DNA of 64,000 nt from Ligustrum vulgare (taxonomy: Eukaryota > Streptophyta > Magnoliopsida > Lamiales > Oleaceae): assembly GCA_963555705.1 (NCBI GenBank), contig OY743169.1:48038124-48102123 (forward strand), in the 5' to 3' direction. The translations under genes were made by a program, and so were the position numbers. The notes under the pieces were generated by a model. It made no database searches. It saw only the letters and a program-made list of their open reading frames with translations, and was not told where the DNA came from. Shown here one piece after another: positions 12,916-24,417 of the stretch. Within the stretch, counting starts at the first letter, position 1. Each line of letters begins with the position of its first letter.

Positions 12916-13410
12916 ACTATTTATAAAGGGAGTGTACTTCCTAAAACAGGTTTTGTAACTTTTCTCGTCTAAACTGTCTTTTCTAAAATAGAAGTATTTC
13001 AATAAGTCGGAATACTTTTGATGATTATCATATCATACTCCCTCCATCTCACAAAAATAGATTCATTTTTCATTTGTCCTAAATTATAGGTCAATTTCCT
13101 TGTTGAAAGTATATTAATGTTTTAATTTTCTAATATACTCATATTTAATATGCATTATTATCAGCAAATATGAATTACTCATTATTCAATGTTAAGGGTA
13201 TATTAGGTAAAATGTAAATAAATTTATGGTTCCAACATATATTAATTATGTTTTCTTAATCTGTGTTAAAATAGAAATGAGTTTATCTTTGTGGAACGGA
13301 GGGAGTACTATATATAAAGGGAGAATACCTTCCAAAAAACAGGTTTTGCAACTTTTCCTGCCTAAACTGTTTTTCCTAAAATAAAAGTATTGAAATACTT
13401 TTGATAATTA
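12916..13410. repeat. Direct repeat flanking the Stowaway MITE
   Basis: A ~100-bp block with TATAAAGGGAG, AAACAGGTTTTG, CTAAACTGT and AATACTTTTGAT elements lies at about 12918-13022 and again at about 13308-13408, on each side of the MITE. The arrangement suggests a local duplication with the MITE between the copies. A third weak match to the TATTTTCTTGCCTAAAA-type segment lies near 23870-23900. Confidence 0.75.
13038..13305. mobile_element. Stowaway-type MITE (Tc1/mariner)
   Basis: A 268-bp element with termini CTCCCTCCATCTCACAAA and, inverted at the right, CTCCCTCCGTTCCACAAA. It is flanked by the TA dinucleotide at 13036-13037 and 13306-13307. The terminal sequence CTCCCTCCRTYCCA and TA target are the standard hallmarks of plant Stowaway MITEs. 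It has no coding capacity. Confidence 0.95.
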
Positions 13411-15896
13411 TATTATTATTTTGAAATCGAAAAATGTTCAATATAAGTGTCAAATCAAATATCTCAACGAAAATTATAATACGAACTCATAAGTGAGAAC
13501 TAATTATAAACACATCGTTCTTAAAATCATATCAAAGATTAAAGATAAAAGTCTTATTTTGTAATTTTACATTTTTTTCAATGTGCCAGTATTTCTAAAT
13601 TACTTTTATTTAAGTTATATAATGATATTTATAATTTCTTAGGGAAAATATATTATCACCACAATATTTAATTTCTACACCACATTATAACTCTACAACA
13701 TTTAAAATATGAATTTTATAATTACACTACAATAAACTTACCAATATGCCCCTGATATTTATTTATATAACTAAAACGAAGAAAGGGAAGTTATTATATC
13801 TCGGTACCTTCTCCAACCATCTCCCGGCCATCACCTTCCCCATCAACCTCACACACGAGCGAAAGGGAAATTAGTACACCACAACAATTTCCTCCCTTTC
13901 TCCCAATCCTCCCCGCCATCACCTCCCCCCTCATCAACCTCACTCACCGGTGCCGAAACTTTCATCTTGGGCATAGCTAGGGCGTTGTCATTTTAACCCC
14001 AAAAGACCAAAAAAGTTATTTGAGTATGGTCTCTTCATCTCTGGCTTCATTTGTTTTTGTTGTACATAAGTATTTATTCTCTCTCTAATCTTTATCTATA
14101 GCTTTCTCTTTTGAGAGGAAGAATTGTTTGTTTCCTTGTCGTAAATTAAATTTTGTGGTTGTATTGATTGAATTTGACGATAAGGCAAGGCAAAGGACTA
14201 GCTGAGGTGGCGGCAAGGCAAATGGCGGAGAGGCCAAGGGAAGGGATCTGGAGGATCTAAGGATATATATTTTCATATGTACTTTGTGCAAATTTTCAAC
14301 TGTACAAGAAACAAATCTGACTTAAAAAAAAATGTTGAAAATATGTGCAATAGTGACCAATTCGTGTTAATGGCAAGAGATTATTTGAGAAATCATATGA
14401 AATTATTGTAACTGTGTCTATTCTAATTAAGTTGTATTGAAAAATGAAAATTATAAATAACAAAAAGAACAACATGATTTCAAAAATTAAATATAAAGAA
14501 GAAAAGAGAAGAAAATGATTTAAGAGAGTGTGGTGTGTATAAAAATTAGTGAGATAAAATTAAAAGTTTATTTATATAATTTTATGTATACCTATTTTTG
14601 CAAATAAAGAAAAAAATTAATTTGTCGTGTAAGAAGTAATTTTAGTGGTGGCAATATAGCCACCCAATTTCTTAACTAAATTTAATTTGGTCCTAAATAA
14701 TTAATTTCAAATTGAGTTGATTTTTTTTTATCAAATTAAGAGAAATAATAAATATTCAAACTTTTAAGTAAATTCAATTAAGTCTGAATAATTTTTGCTA
14801 CTTCATATTTCGATCAATTCATTTGTCATTTTAAAATTAATTTTATTTATTTATTTACTTATTTTGTTCATTTATTTATGTTTAATACTATATATTTAAA
14901 CAACCAAAATATGCAAAATATATATTACAGACTTTAATAATTAATTTAACTAATTTTAATCAAAATAAAAATAAAAGCAAACTAGGAAACTCATTCTATT
15001 TTAAAATAGGATGTGGTCAAACACTTATATTTAAAATGTAGAAAAATAATTTTTTCTGTAACACGACCCTTTGACTAATGAGTGGAAAATGAAAGTCACG
15101 TTGTATTGAAAATTACTGAATAAGTTTTAAATTTTTTAATATTTGATAATTCTATCTATGAATTTTTTAGTTTTTTTCTTCAATTTCTTTCATTGGTTAT
15201 GGTTTCAAGTTGTAGATCGGTTTATACGAAACTTAACTGTTTTTCTTTTTATTTTTCTTTTTATTTTTTAAGATTGTAAAAATAATTTTTTTTAAAAATG
15301 TGTGACTAAGAATGAATGTTTAGAAAAATTGATTTTTGAAAAATCAATTCCATACAGGTAAGTGATAAAGTATTATCTTGTTGGTTAAATAACTGCATCG
15401 TTTTTATAATTTAATTAAAATTAATATTTCATATTGCCTAATTTGTTACATTTATGTAAATATAGAACAACGTGTATTTAATTTATATTGTTAAAGTAAA
15501 TATGAAATGAAATATTTGTTTCGTATATTTATATATCAAATATAGTCAATAACAACTTTAATAGTACTATTCGGTTAGAGATAAATTAATTTGTGATAAT
15601 CTAGAAATTTCATTTTTAAAATATTAATTACGTCAATAATCATTAAAATTGAATAATTATGGAAGTAAGTTTTGCAAATTATCATTGAAGGGGTTTTTTT
15701 TTTTTTTAAAATAGTAAGTCATTTAAGTTCCCAACTATTACAATTTATTGGAAAAAAAATTTCCCTATTAAGTACCTTTTATTCAAACCCTCATTTTCTC
15801 AAAACTTTTTTCAACCAATTTTCTATTAATAAAATAATCTACATGTAAATTCAAAAAAAAAAAAAAAAAAAAATCTTACTTTTTAACAACTCATTC
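13411..15896. other. AT-rich intergenic region
   Basis: Very AT-rich, with a C-rich patch at 13800-13960 and a poly-A run at 15853-15873. No reading frame resembling a known protein, no transposon termini and no RNA gene were recognised. It may be old decayed repeat sequence. Confidence 0.5.
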
Positions 15897-16136
15897 TTCC
15901 AAAGTAGGGGTGGACAAAATGACCGGACCGAACCAAACCAAACCAAACCAAGTGGTTTGGTTCGGTTTTGCAAAAAAAAAATTAATGGTTTGGTTCTTAG
16001 TATGGAGAACCAAACGGTTTTGGTTACGGTTCCGGTTCTTGTTCTAGAACCAAGAACCGAAGTCCAAGTTCACTTTTAGATAATTTTTTTTAATTATTCT
16101 TAAAAGTTAAAAAATTAACTTTATCTAATCTTTTAG

Positions 16137-16922
16137 TGACGTGATTCTTATTGGGTAATCACGGGATCTCGATAACAATATGACTCGACACTCACGATTC
16201 AAGAACGAAGGATGTATCAAATCCAAGACCCGTTAAGATGCGGAATGAAGAACAATAAATGGGTGAAAGCCACAAAGGTTGTCAAATCCTTTGATAAGTT
16301 CAAGGAGTTCAATCAAGAACGAAGAAGAATATGGATAAACTCACATAATTCAAGCAATCTCATTAATCATTAAAGTTGTATTTTTACAATGACAAAGAAA
16401 ACCTAATATAGTGCAAAAACGCGTCCAAAATAACTCTAGCCGCAAAATTCTTAAAATAAAACTCGGCGCCTTTTTACGGCCGTAACTATCGTTCTTACGA
16501 TCGTAATTGACCCTCGGGTCCAAAAACTGTTTTAACTCTTACGGCCATAACATGTGTTCTTACGGCCGTAAGTCACCTACTGAATAAAATTACATAACTT
16601 AATTACGGCCGTGAAAATGATAGTCACGGCCGTGCGATAACAAAGTTACGGCCGTAACTCCAGAATTTACGGCCGTAAAAGGCTCTCTGACTTCTTTTCT
16701 CCTTGTTCTTTGACCCAAATGCATTGTAACGGTTTTGGCGCATCTCCCATCTTGTCATGCATTGAAAATGGAGTCTTCGACCTTGCACTTGAATATTCAT
16801 CCACCCAAGCTTGCATATACCTCTGCATTGCTTGCTTGCTCTTCTTAGCCCTCAGCCTCGTTATTGGTCCCACTGGTACATGCAATGGGTCCTTACTCGT
16901 TGGGTCACTCAGGTACTCATCA
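16137..16922 (-). repeat. 3' LTR of the CRM-like element (786 bp)
   Basis: Begins TGACGTGATTC at 16137 and ends TCATCA at 16922. Apart from the missing 49 bp it aligns with the 5' LTR without gaps. The last ~85 codons of the pol frame (16922 down to 16667) lie inside it. Confidence 0.93.
16474..16678. promoter_or_regulatory. Array of eight phased TTACGGCCGTAA palindromes (3' LTR)
   Basis: Copies or near-copies of TTACGGCCGTAA start at 16474, 16495, 16539, 16560, 16603, 16624, 16646 and 16667. Steps are 21, 44, 21, 43, 21, 22 and 21 bp, with mostly 9-bp spacers of unrelated sequence. The second copy reads TTACGATCGTAA, still palindromic. The array is upstream of the TATA-like box (16404-16410) in the element's sense. 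A role as transcription-factor or enhancer sites is inferred. Confidence 0.85.
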
Positions 16923-19900
16923 TTCCCTCCCTGTTGAAAAGGATTTGTCCTCGAATCATCACCTGCATCAAACAAAGAGAGATCAGCAACGTTGAAAGTA
17001 GCAGATATATTATATTCACCTGGGAGATCCAACTTATAAGCATTGTCATTGACTCTCTCAATGACTTGAAATGACCCATCTCCTCTAGGCTGCAGCTTAG
17101 ATTTCCGTTGTGTTGGAAATCGTTCCTTTCGCATGTGAACTCACACCCAATCGCCTGGTTCAAAAGTCACTTGCTTTCTGCCCTTATTCGCATGGGACGC
17201 ATAGTGCTCATTCTTTCTTTCTATTTGTTGCCGGACCTTTTCATGGAGTGACTTCACAAGCTCGCTTTCTTTTTGCCATCTAAACTGTTCCTGTCATCTA
17301 CAGGCAAAGGAATTAGATCCATAGGGGTTAGTGGATTGAAGCCATACACAATTTCAAACGGAGAATAAGTAGTAGTAGAATGTATAGCCCTGTTATATGC
17401 AAATTCCACAAATGGTAAACATTCCTCCCAACTCTTCAAATTTTTATTTATGACAACACGCAAGAGTTGTGTTAACGTCCTATTGACTACTTCTGTCTGA
17501 CCATCCGTTTGAGGATGTCATGTAGTGGAAAACAATAGTTTAGCACCCATTTTCCCCCATAGAACCTTCCAGAAGTAACTAAGGAATTTGACATCTCTAT
17601 CAGACACTATACTCCTAGGCACCTCATGTAGTCTGACAACTTCCCTAAAGAATAAGTCTACTATGTTCACGGCATCATCAGTTTTATGGCAAGGAATGAA
17701 GTGTGCCATTTTACTAAACCTGTCCACCACCACAAATATGGAATCCCGACCTCTTTTTGTCCTAGGCAATCCTAACACAAAATCCATGGATATATATACC
17801 CAATGCTCACTAGGAACAGGTAGGGGAGTGTACAAACCATGTAGTAATACCTTAGACTTAGCCTGTTTACAAGTTATGCATTTATCACAAATTTGGTGAA
17901 CATCCCGTTTCATCCTAGGCCAATAAAAATGTTCCTTTAACATTTCCAATGTTTTTAAAACACCAAAATGACCCATCAAACCACCCCCGTGAGCTTCACG
18001 TACTAATAACTCACGCATAGAACAGTTAGGCATACACAATTTATTTTCCTTAAACAAATAGCCATCATGCCTATATAATTTATCAAATGCTCCCTTTTCG
18101 CATGAGACATAAATAGTGGAGAAATCATGATCATTAGCATACAAGTCTCGAACATATTCAAATCCCAACAATTTAGCATTCAATGAATTAAGGAGCACAT
18201 ACCTTCTTGACAACGTATCTGCAACTATATTTTCCTTATCGTGTTTGTATTGAATGACATAAGGAAAAGTCTCCACAAACTCCATCCATCGGGCATGTCT
18301 TTTGTTCAACTTACCTTGCCCCTTGAGGTGCTTTAATGACTCGTAATCCGTGTGGAGGACAAATTATTTTGGCCAGAGGTAATGCTGCCAAGTCTCCAAT
18401 GCCCTGACAAGAGCATAAAGCTCCTTATCATACGTTGGATAGTTCAACGCTGCCCCGCTCAGCTTTTCACTGAAATAAGCTATCGGCCTCTTTTCCTGCA
18501 TAAGAACAGCTCCAATCCCTATTCCTGATGCATCACATTCAATCTCAAAAGTCTGGTTAAAATTAGGTAATGCTAAGACTGGTGCAGAACATAGCCTATC
18601 TTTAAGCAACTTGAAGGCATTTTCCTGTGCATTCCCCCAATGGAAACCCACACTCTTTTTAATTACCTTAGTGAGTGGTGTGGCGATTGTACTGAAATCT
18701 TTTACAAACCTCCTATAAAAACTTGCTAACCCATGAAAACTCCTTACCTCAGTTACACTCTTTGGTGTTGGTCATTCCCTAATAGCTCAGATTTTCTCCT
18801 CATCAACCGCAATACCATCCTTACTAACAACATAACAAAGGAATATGACCTTATCGATGCAAAAAGTACACTTTTTAAAGTTAGCATACAATTTTTCAGT
18901 GCGTAAAACCTCAAGTACAAACCTCAAATGTCCAACATGCTCATCTACATTCTTACTATAAATTAAAATGTCATCAAAATACACGACCACAAATTTACTA
19001 ATGAAAGCTCGTAAAACATGGTCCATCAACCTCATGAATGTACTAGGTGCATTGGTGAGACCAAACGGCATAACTAACCATTCATAAAGCTCGTATTTGG
19101 TCTTGAATGCAGTTTTCCATTCGTCCCCCTCTTTCATGCGTATTTGGTGATATCCACTCTTATGGTCAATTTTACTAAAGACACATGAACCATATAATTC
19201 ATCAAGCATGTCATCTAACCTAGGTATAGGATGGCGATACTTTACTGTGATGTTGTTGATAGCCCTACAATCCATGCACATCCTCCAGGTTCCATCCTTC
19301 TTGGGCACCAATAAGGCCGGCACAGCACATGGGCTCATGCTTTCTCGGACATAGCCCTTGCTCAACAGCTCGTCAACTTGTCGCTAAAGCTCCTTTGTTT
19401 CCTCCGGATTGCTTCTATATGTAGGCCTATTTGGGATGACAGCTCCTGGTGCAAAATCAATCTGGTGCTCGATGCCCCGAATGGGTGGCAGGCCACTGGG
19501 TATGTCTTCCGGGAATACATCATCAAATTCCTGTAAAAGAGAAACAGCTAAACGGGGGAGGGAAGAGTTAGTGTCATCGAGTGCAAGGAAGGAATCCTTG
19601 TACATTAGTAAGACCATTGGTTGGTGGTCAAGGACAGCTCTTTTGATCTCACTCTTTTTGGCAAGGAAGCTCACTTTGGTTTTCTCTCCTCTTTCTTTTC
19701 TGGCACTCTTCACTCCCTCTCCTTTTTCTGAGGCGGGACCCCCAACTCTCTGTTTTTCTCTCATCTCACCTTTTTCTGGGATCGTGGTCCCAACTCTCTT
19801 TGTCTTCTCTTCCTCACTCTTTAATTTCAACTGATCTTCATAAACTTGTTGTGGAGTTAACGTCATGAGTCTGATACTTTTCCCATCCTTTGTAAAATTG

Positions 19901-21515
19901 TACCTATTCTTGTACCCGTCATGTACCACCCTCCTGTCATATTTCCATGACCGACCCAACAGGATGTGTCCAGCATGCATTGGAACCACATCACAAATTA
20001 ACTCATCCTCATACTTCCCGATAGAGAGGTTGATTAACACCTGCTTATTCACCTTGATATCACCGGACTCATTCAGCCATTGTAACTTGTAAGGTCTAGG
20101 GTGTTTGATTATAGGTAAACACAATTTATCAACAAGAGTGGTACTAACCACGTTGGTACAACTCCCCCATCAATTATCAAACTACACACTTTATTATTGA
20201 CAAAGCATCTAGTATGAAATATGTTTTCCCTTTGCTCACCCGATTCCTCCACCTTAATTTGGGTACTAAGTGCACGCCTAGTAATAAGGGATTGAGCTAC
20301 TGCATAATCTCCGTCGCCACAATCACTAGCTTCTTCTAAGGCAGGCATATCCTTAAATTCATCATCATCCTCAACCTCATCCTCCGAAACCACCACCCCA
20401 TTTCGCACATGCATTATCTTTTTGTTCGGGCATTGTGATGCAATGTGCCCGATTCTCATACACCTAAAACACTTGATGTCCCTACTTCTAGGAGGTTGAG
20501 AGTCAGAAGCGGGTTTACCTTTACTGGCAAATTCCTCTCGAGCCTTTGGTGGTTCTGGCTTCCCCTTTGGAGCAGCTCCTTCATTTTTGTTATTTCCACT
20601 CCACGTAGGTTTCCAAGGAGTGGAACCCGAAGAGTATTTTTCTATCCCTTTCCTTTTCAGCTGCCTTTCTACCTTCATCGCCATGTGCAACATCTCCTCC
20701 AGTTCAACATAATGTTGCAGTTATATTACATTCGCAATGTCTCTGTTCAGACCACTCAAAAACTTGGCCATTGTGGCCTCCGAATCCTCTTCAATATTCG
20801 CTCGGATCATAGCAATCTCCATCTCTTTATGGTATTCTTCTACACTCTTCGAACCCTGAGACAGAGTTTGGAGTTTCTGGTACAAGTCCCTATAGTAATG
20901 GTTGGGCACAAACCTTTTCCTCATCAAACCCTTCAACTCGTTCCAGGTCTCAATAGGTCTTTCAAGGTTCCTCCTCCTACTCGTCACTAATTGATCCCAC
21001 CACACAAGTGCATAATCTGCGAACTCTATAACTGCTAACTTCACCTTTTTTCCCTCTGAGTAGTTATGGAATTCAAAAATCAGTTCTACCTTCTTCTCCC
21101 ACTCAAGGTACACCTCCGGATCACTTTTACCTTGGAAAGCTGGTATAGTCATTTTAATGTTTCCCAAGCTTCTATCCATCCCATCCTCATCCCTATATTC
21201 ACGCCTATTTCCCCTTCCACGCTGACCCACTGATACATTTTCACTATCGTCATCAACACTATCTCCTATCCCAACTTCATCATCATCCCAAACTCCATTC
21301 CTAGGATTATGGTCATACCTTTGCGGCCTCCGGATATTAGGAGCTGTGTGGGGCTGCTCTCTACGTAGTTGGGCAATTGATGCACTATGCGTGTCCACGG
21401 AGTTTTTAATCTCCCCCAACTTCGCATCCCACCTCTCCAATCGTTTTTCCAGCATTGCAAGAAAGTGGAACTGTTGGTTATCCTCCTCTGTCGATGATGC
21501 GTCCTTCTGTGACAT
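16667..21515 (-). pseudogene. gag-pol polyprotein of the CRM-like element, inactivated
   Basis: The frame starts at 21515 (MSQKDASSTEED). Domain order is gag core; CCHC zinc knuckle CFRCMRIGHIASQC (~20471-20430); protease around IIDGG (~20170); reverse transcriptase with YFDD at 18981-18970; RNase H with [16 protein letters not shown] (~18530); integrase with an HHCC zinc finger and the SMDFVLGLP and SDRDVKF acidic residues; and a C-terminal tail with GPITRLRAKK that runs into the 3' LTR and stops at 16667. Lesions include in-frame stops near 20718, 19382, 18784, 18361 and 17515 and a frameshift near 20165, so no functional polyprotein can be made. Several stops look like C-to-T changes, as expected after cytosine methylation. 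Confidence 0.93.
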
Positions 21516-22113
21516 GGTTAGTGATCAACAGGAAAAAGAAATAATATGCAATAAAATATATCCTCACGTGTTTAGCACTCGTGTATCACTCTATTCGGAT
21601 TTTTCCCTCTATTGATCTCACCACTCTGCCTTTTTCCTCTCTATCCCTTTTCTCAAGTTCTCAAAGAACCCACCAAACTAGTCACGGACTTGGTCCTTGT
21701 GGAATTAACCCAAGGTGTAAGGAAGTTTGATGGAATATTGGACACAAGAAAGTTGATGCAAAAAGGAATGAAAGATTTTGAAAGTAGTGATGGATGACGG
21801 GAACTACCAAGAATGTGGAAAATTTTAAAAAGATATCAAGAAAGGTCCTCTTGAATGTGGAATTGTGTTCTTGATCTCGCTCTTCAATAATAATCACTTT
21901 TTTTTTTTTTTTTTTAAATTTCGTACTCTTTTTTTTTAATCAAGAACAATCAATAATAACAAGAATTGAAACTACGATCAATCTTGAAATAGTGAAGAAT
22001 TTCAAGAAACCCAAGAATCTAATATCGATTCAACAATGACTCAAGAACGATGGAATTTAATGAAGAAGACGAAACAAAACAAGAATTATGTAAAAACCTG
22101 GATTTAGAGCCAA

Positions 22114-22125
22114 GCTCTGATACCA
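22114..22125 (-). promoter_or_regulatory. Primer-binding site of the CRM-like element
   Basis: The minus strand reads TGGTATCAGAGC two bases beyond the inner end of the 5' LTR. This matches the 3' end of initiator methionine tRNA, the usual primer in many plant LTR elements. Confidence 0.93.
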
Positions 22126-22127
22126 AA

Positions 22128-22962
22128 TGATGTGATTCTTGTTGGGGAATCACGGGATCTCGCGAAAATTATGTAAAAGCTTGGAAAGTTCCAAATCCAG
22201 ATTAATTGACGATAACAATATGACCCGACACTCACGACTCAAGAACCAAGGATATATCAAATCCAAGACCCGTTAAGATGCGGAATGAAGAACCATAAAG
22301 GGGTGAACGCCACAAAGGTTGTCAAATCTTTTGATAAGTTCAAGGGGTTCAATCAAGAATGAAGAAGAATAGGGATAAACTCACCTAATTCAAGCAATCT
22401 CATTAATCATAAAAGTTGTGTTTTTACAATGACAAAGAAAACCTAATATAGTGCAAAAACGCGTCCAAAATAACCCTAGCCGCAAAATTCTTAAAATAAA
22501 ACTCGGCGCCTTTTTACGGCCGTAACTATCGTTCTTACGGCCGTAATTGACCATCGGGTCCAAAAATTGTTTTAACTCTTACAGTCGTGACATGTGTTCT
22601 TACGGCCGTAAGTCACCTATTGAATAAAATTACACAACTCAATTACGGCCGTGAAAGTGATAGTTATGGCCGTGCGATAACAAAGTTACGCCCGTAGCTC
22701 CAGAATTTACGGCCGTAAAAGGCCCTCTGACTTCTTTTCTCCTTGTTCTTTGACCCAAATGCATTGTAACGGTTTTGGCGCATCTCCCATCTTGTCATGC
22801 ATTGAAAATGGAGTCTTCGACCTTGCACTTGAATATTCATCCACCCAAGCTTGCATAAACCCCTGCATTGCTTGCTTGATCTTCTTAGCCCTCAGCCTCG
22901 TTATTGGTCCCACTGGTACATGCAACTGGTCCTTACTCGTTGGGTCATTCAGGTACTCATCA
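22128..22962 (-). repeat. 5' LTR of the CRM-like element (835 bp)
   Basis: Outer end at 22962, inner end TGATGTGATTC at 22128, giving TG..CA termini. It holds a 49-bp segment just inside the GGGATCTCG block that the other LTR lacks. A TATA-like box on the minus strand is at 22444-22450. Confidence 0.93.
22514..22718. promoter_or_regulatory. Array of eight phased TTACGGCCGTAA palindromes (5' LTR)
   Basis: Same positions relative to the LTR as in the other copy: 22514, 22535, 22579, 22600, 22643, 22664, 22686 and 22707. Several copies have decayed (TTACAGTCGTGA at 22579, TTACGCCCGTAG at 22686). Spacing is unchanged. It lies about 64-270 bp upstream of the minus-strand TATA-like box. Confidence 0.85.
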
Positions 22963-23703
22963 TTTAGTAATCTAGGTCTTAGCTTATTTATGCTGTCAGA
23001 AATCTAAATTTATTTTTCTTTAATTATTTCTTATTTTTCATTTTTCATTTTTGGTATGTAGCTTGCAAGAGGTTTTTCTTACTGTGTAACTGATAATATT
23101 TCAATGTGGCTCTCACATCTCCTTTTACTCGGTGGAAGATTTCATACATTACATATCCCTCACATTTTTGATGAAATCTGGACATTTGTTAACTCGTCCT
23201 AAAATATGATGCTTGTAGTTCAAAGAGGTATTATGAGATTATAGGCATCATCTTGTGTTTCGTGCATTAATTTTGTTTGTTTAATACTAATAGTTTCTGG
23301 GTAAGCATGAAGACGTAGTCATATAGCTTGATATAATTAATCTCTATCGATGACTCATTCATCTACATTTTTAAATCATTGTTATTAGACAATATTTTGT
23401 ATGTAGATGTAACTTGATATTTGTGTATTAGTTTAAACTTTGGTAAATAAATTTCTTTAATCATTATTAAGTACTAAATTATGGTCGTGGATATAGTATG
23501 TGATAATTTGCTTTTATATTTTAAAATTCAAGTAATGTATTGAGAACCAAACCAAACCAAACCAAACCAGAACCGAGCGGTTTGGTTCCATATCTTTATA
23601 AAAACCGATTGGTTCCATTGGTAAAAAAACCATCAGTTCATGGTTCGGTTTGGTTCCAATGGAACCAGAACCAAACCGAATCATGTCCACCCATATTCCA
23701 AAG

Positions 23704-24417
23704 TTTACTATTACAAACTACATTATTTGAAATAATGGATCCTAAACAGTGGTTTAAGTATACATTCTAAAAAAATCACTCTTAAAAAATTCATTTTTAG
23801 GATAATGAAGGCTCAAACAAGAGAAAAACAGAATAATACATAAAGGAGAGAAGTTATCAAAAATAGGTATTAGCCTATTTTCTTGCCTAAAACATATTTC
23901 CTAAAATGGTAAATAATATTAATTAACTATTTATTATTCATTATGGAGAAAATCCAAATTTAAAATAATCCAATTGATTGAAGATTTTTAAATAGCCACT
24001 TTTTCTAGGTCCAAAGTTTCTTAGTCCGTCTTTCTCTCTTGAAAATCAATTACATTTTTTTTTTTCAAATTTGTAAAAATAAAATAAAATAAAACTTTAT
24101 CAGTTATGTTTTTTGAATGAGGATGACATAGGAGCGTTCATCAATCTATTTTTCTTTTTGTTTTAATAAAATTCTGAACGTATATCATGGATATATCTTT
24201 TTCAAAGCATTACACTCTCCATGAGAAGTTAGGATGATTATGCCAACTCGAATTTTAAGTATTAAAGAATGGATTATTTTCCTGATGCTATCTTTCTTGG
24301 AAGAAATCTGCTTGCTCTGGTTGTAGTGCTAATATAGGATAATCTGAAGTGCTATGATTGGCTAATATAGGATAATCTGAAGTGCTATGATTGGCCTCAC
24401 ATTCTTAATAACATAAT
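23704..24417. other. Intergenic AT-rich spacer
   Basis: No gene or transposon termini were found. It contains a T-rich run at 24055-24066 and a 33-bp tandem duplication listed separately. Confidence 0.5.
24328..24393. repeat. Exact 33-bp tandem duplication
   Basis: The unit beginning GCTAATATAGGATAATC at 24328-24360 is repeated base for base at 24361-24393. An identical copy implies a recent slippage or repair event. Confidence 0.95.

Larger units (their letters stand above)
16137..22962 (-). mobile_element. CRM-like Ty3/gypsy chromovirus, full length, decayed
   Basis: Complete minus-strand LTR retrotransposon. The 5' LTR is 22128-22962, the 3' LTR 16137-16922, and the exact 5-bp target duplication TTTAG lies at 16132-16136 and 22963-22967. 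The LTRs differ at about 41 aligned positions by my hand count (around 5%) plus one 49-bp gap, which suggests an insertion one to a few million years old at usual plant rates. The reverse transcriptase text ([34 protein letters not shown]) and an integrase tail reading into the 3' LTR are typical of CRM chromoviruses. The clade call is from memory of family motifs. Confidence 0.93.
15905..23695. mobile_element. hAT-type non-autonomous DNA transposon, split by a gypsy insertion
   Basis: Terminal inverted repeats are TAGGGGTGGACA (15905-15916) and the complement of TATGGGTGGACA (23684-23695), 11 of 12 matching. The 8-bp target duplication TTCCAAAG is exact at 15897-15904 and 23696-23703. Subterminal regions are rich in AACCAAACC / GGTTTGGTT repeats on both ends. 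Removing the gypsy element and one copy of its target site leaves about 960 bp, with no transposase. The hAT insertion must predate the gypsy one. Confidence 0.93.

Noticed and set aside
16474..16678. Regularly spaced short palindromes resembling a CRISPR array
   Set aside because: Units are 12 bp with 9-10 bp spacers, present in both LTRs of a plant retrotransposon, with no cas genes. They are LTR motifs.
19409..19834. 141-codon plus-strand frame and similar plus-strand frames in 16.7-21.8 kb
   Set aside because: These are antisense shadows of the minus-strand gypsy polyprotein.
24317..24327. GGTTGTAGTG as a possible CACTA right terminus
   Set aside because: Only eight bases match and no inverted partner or 3-bp target duplication supports it.
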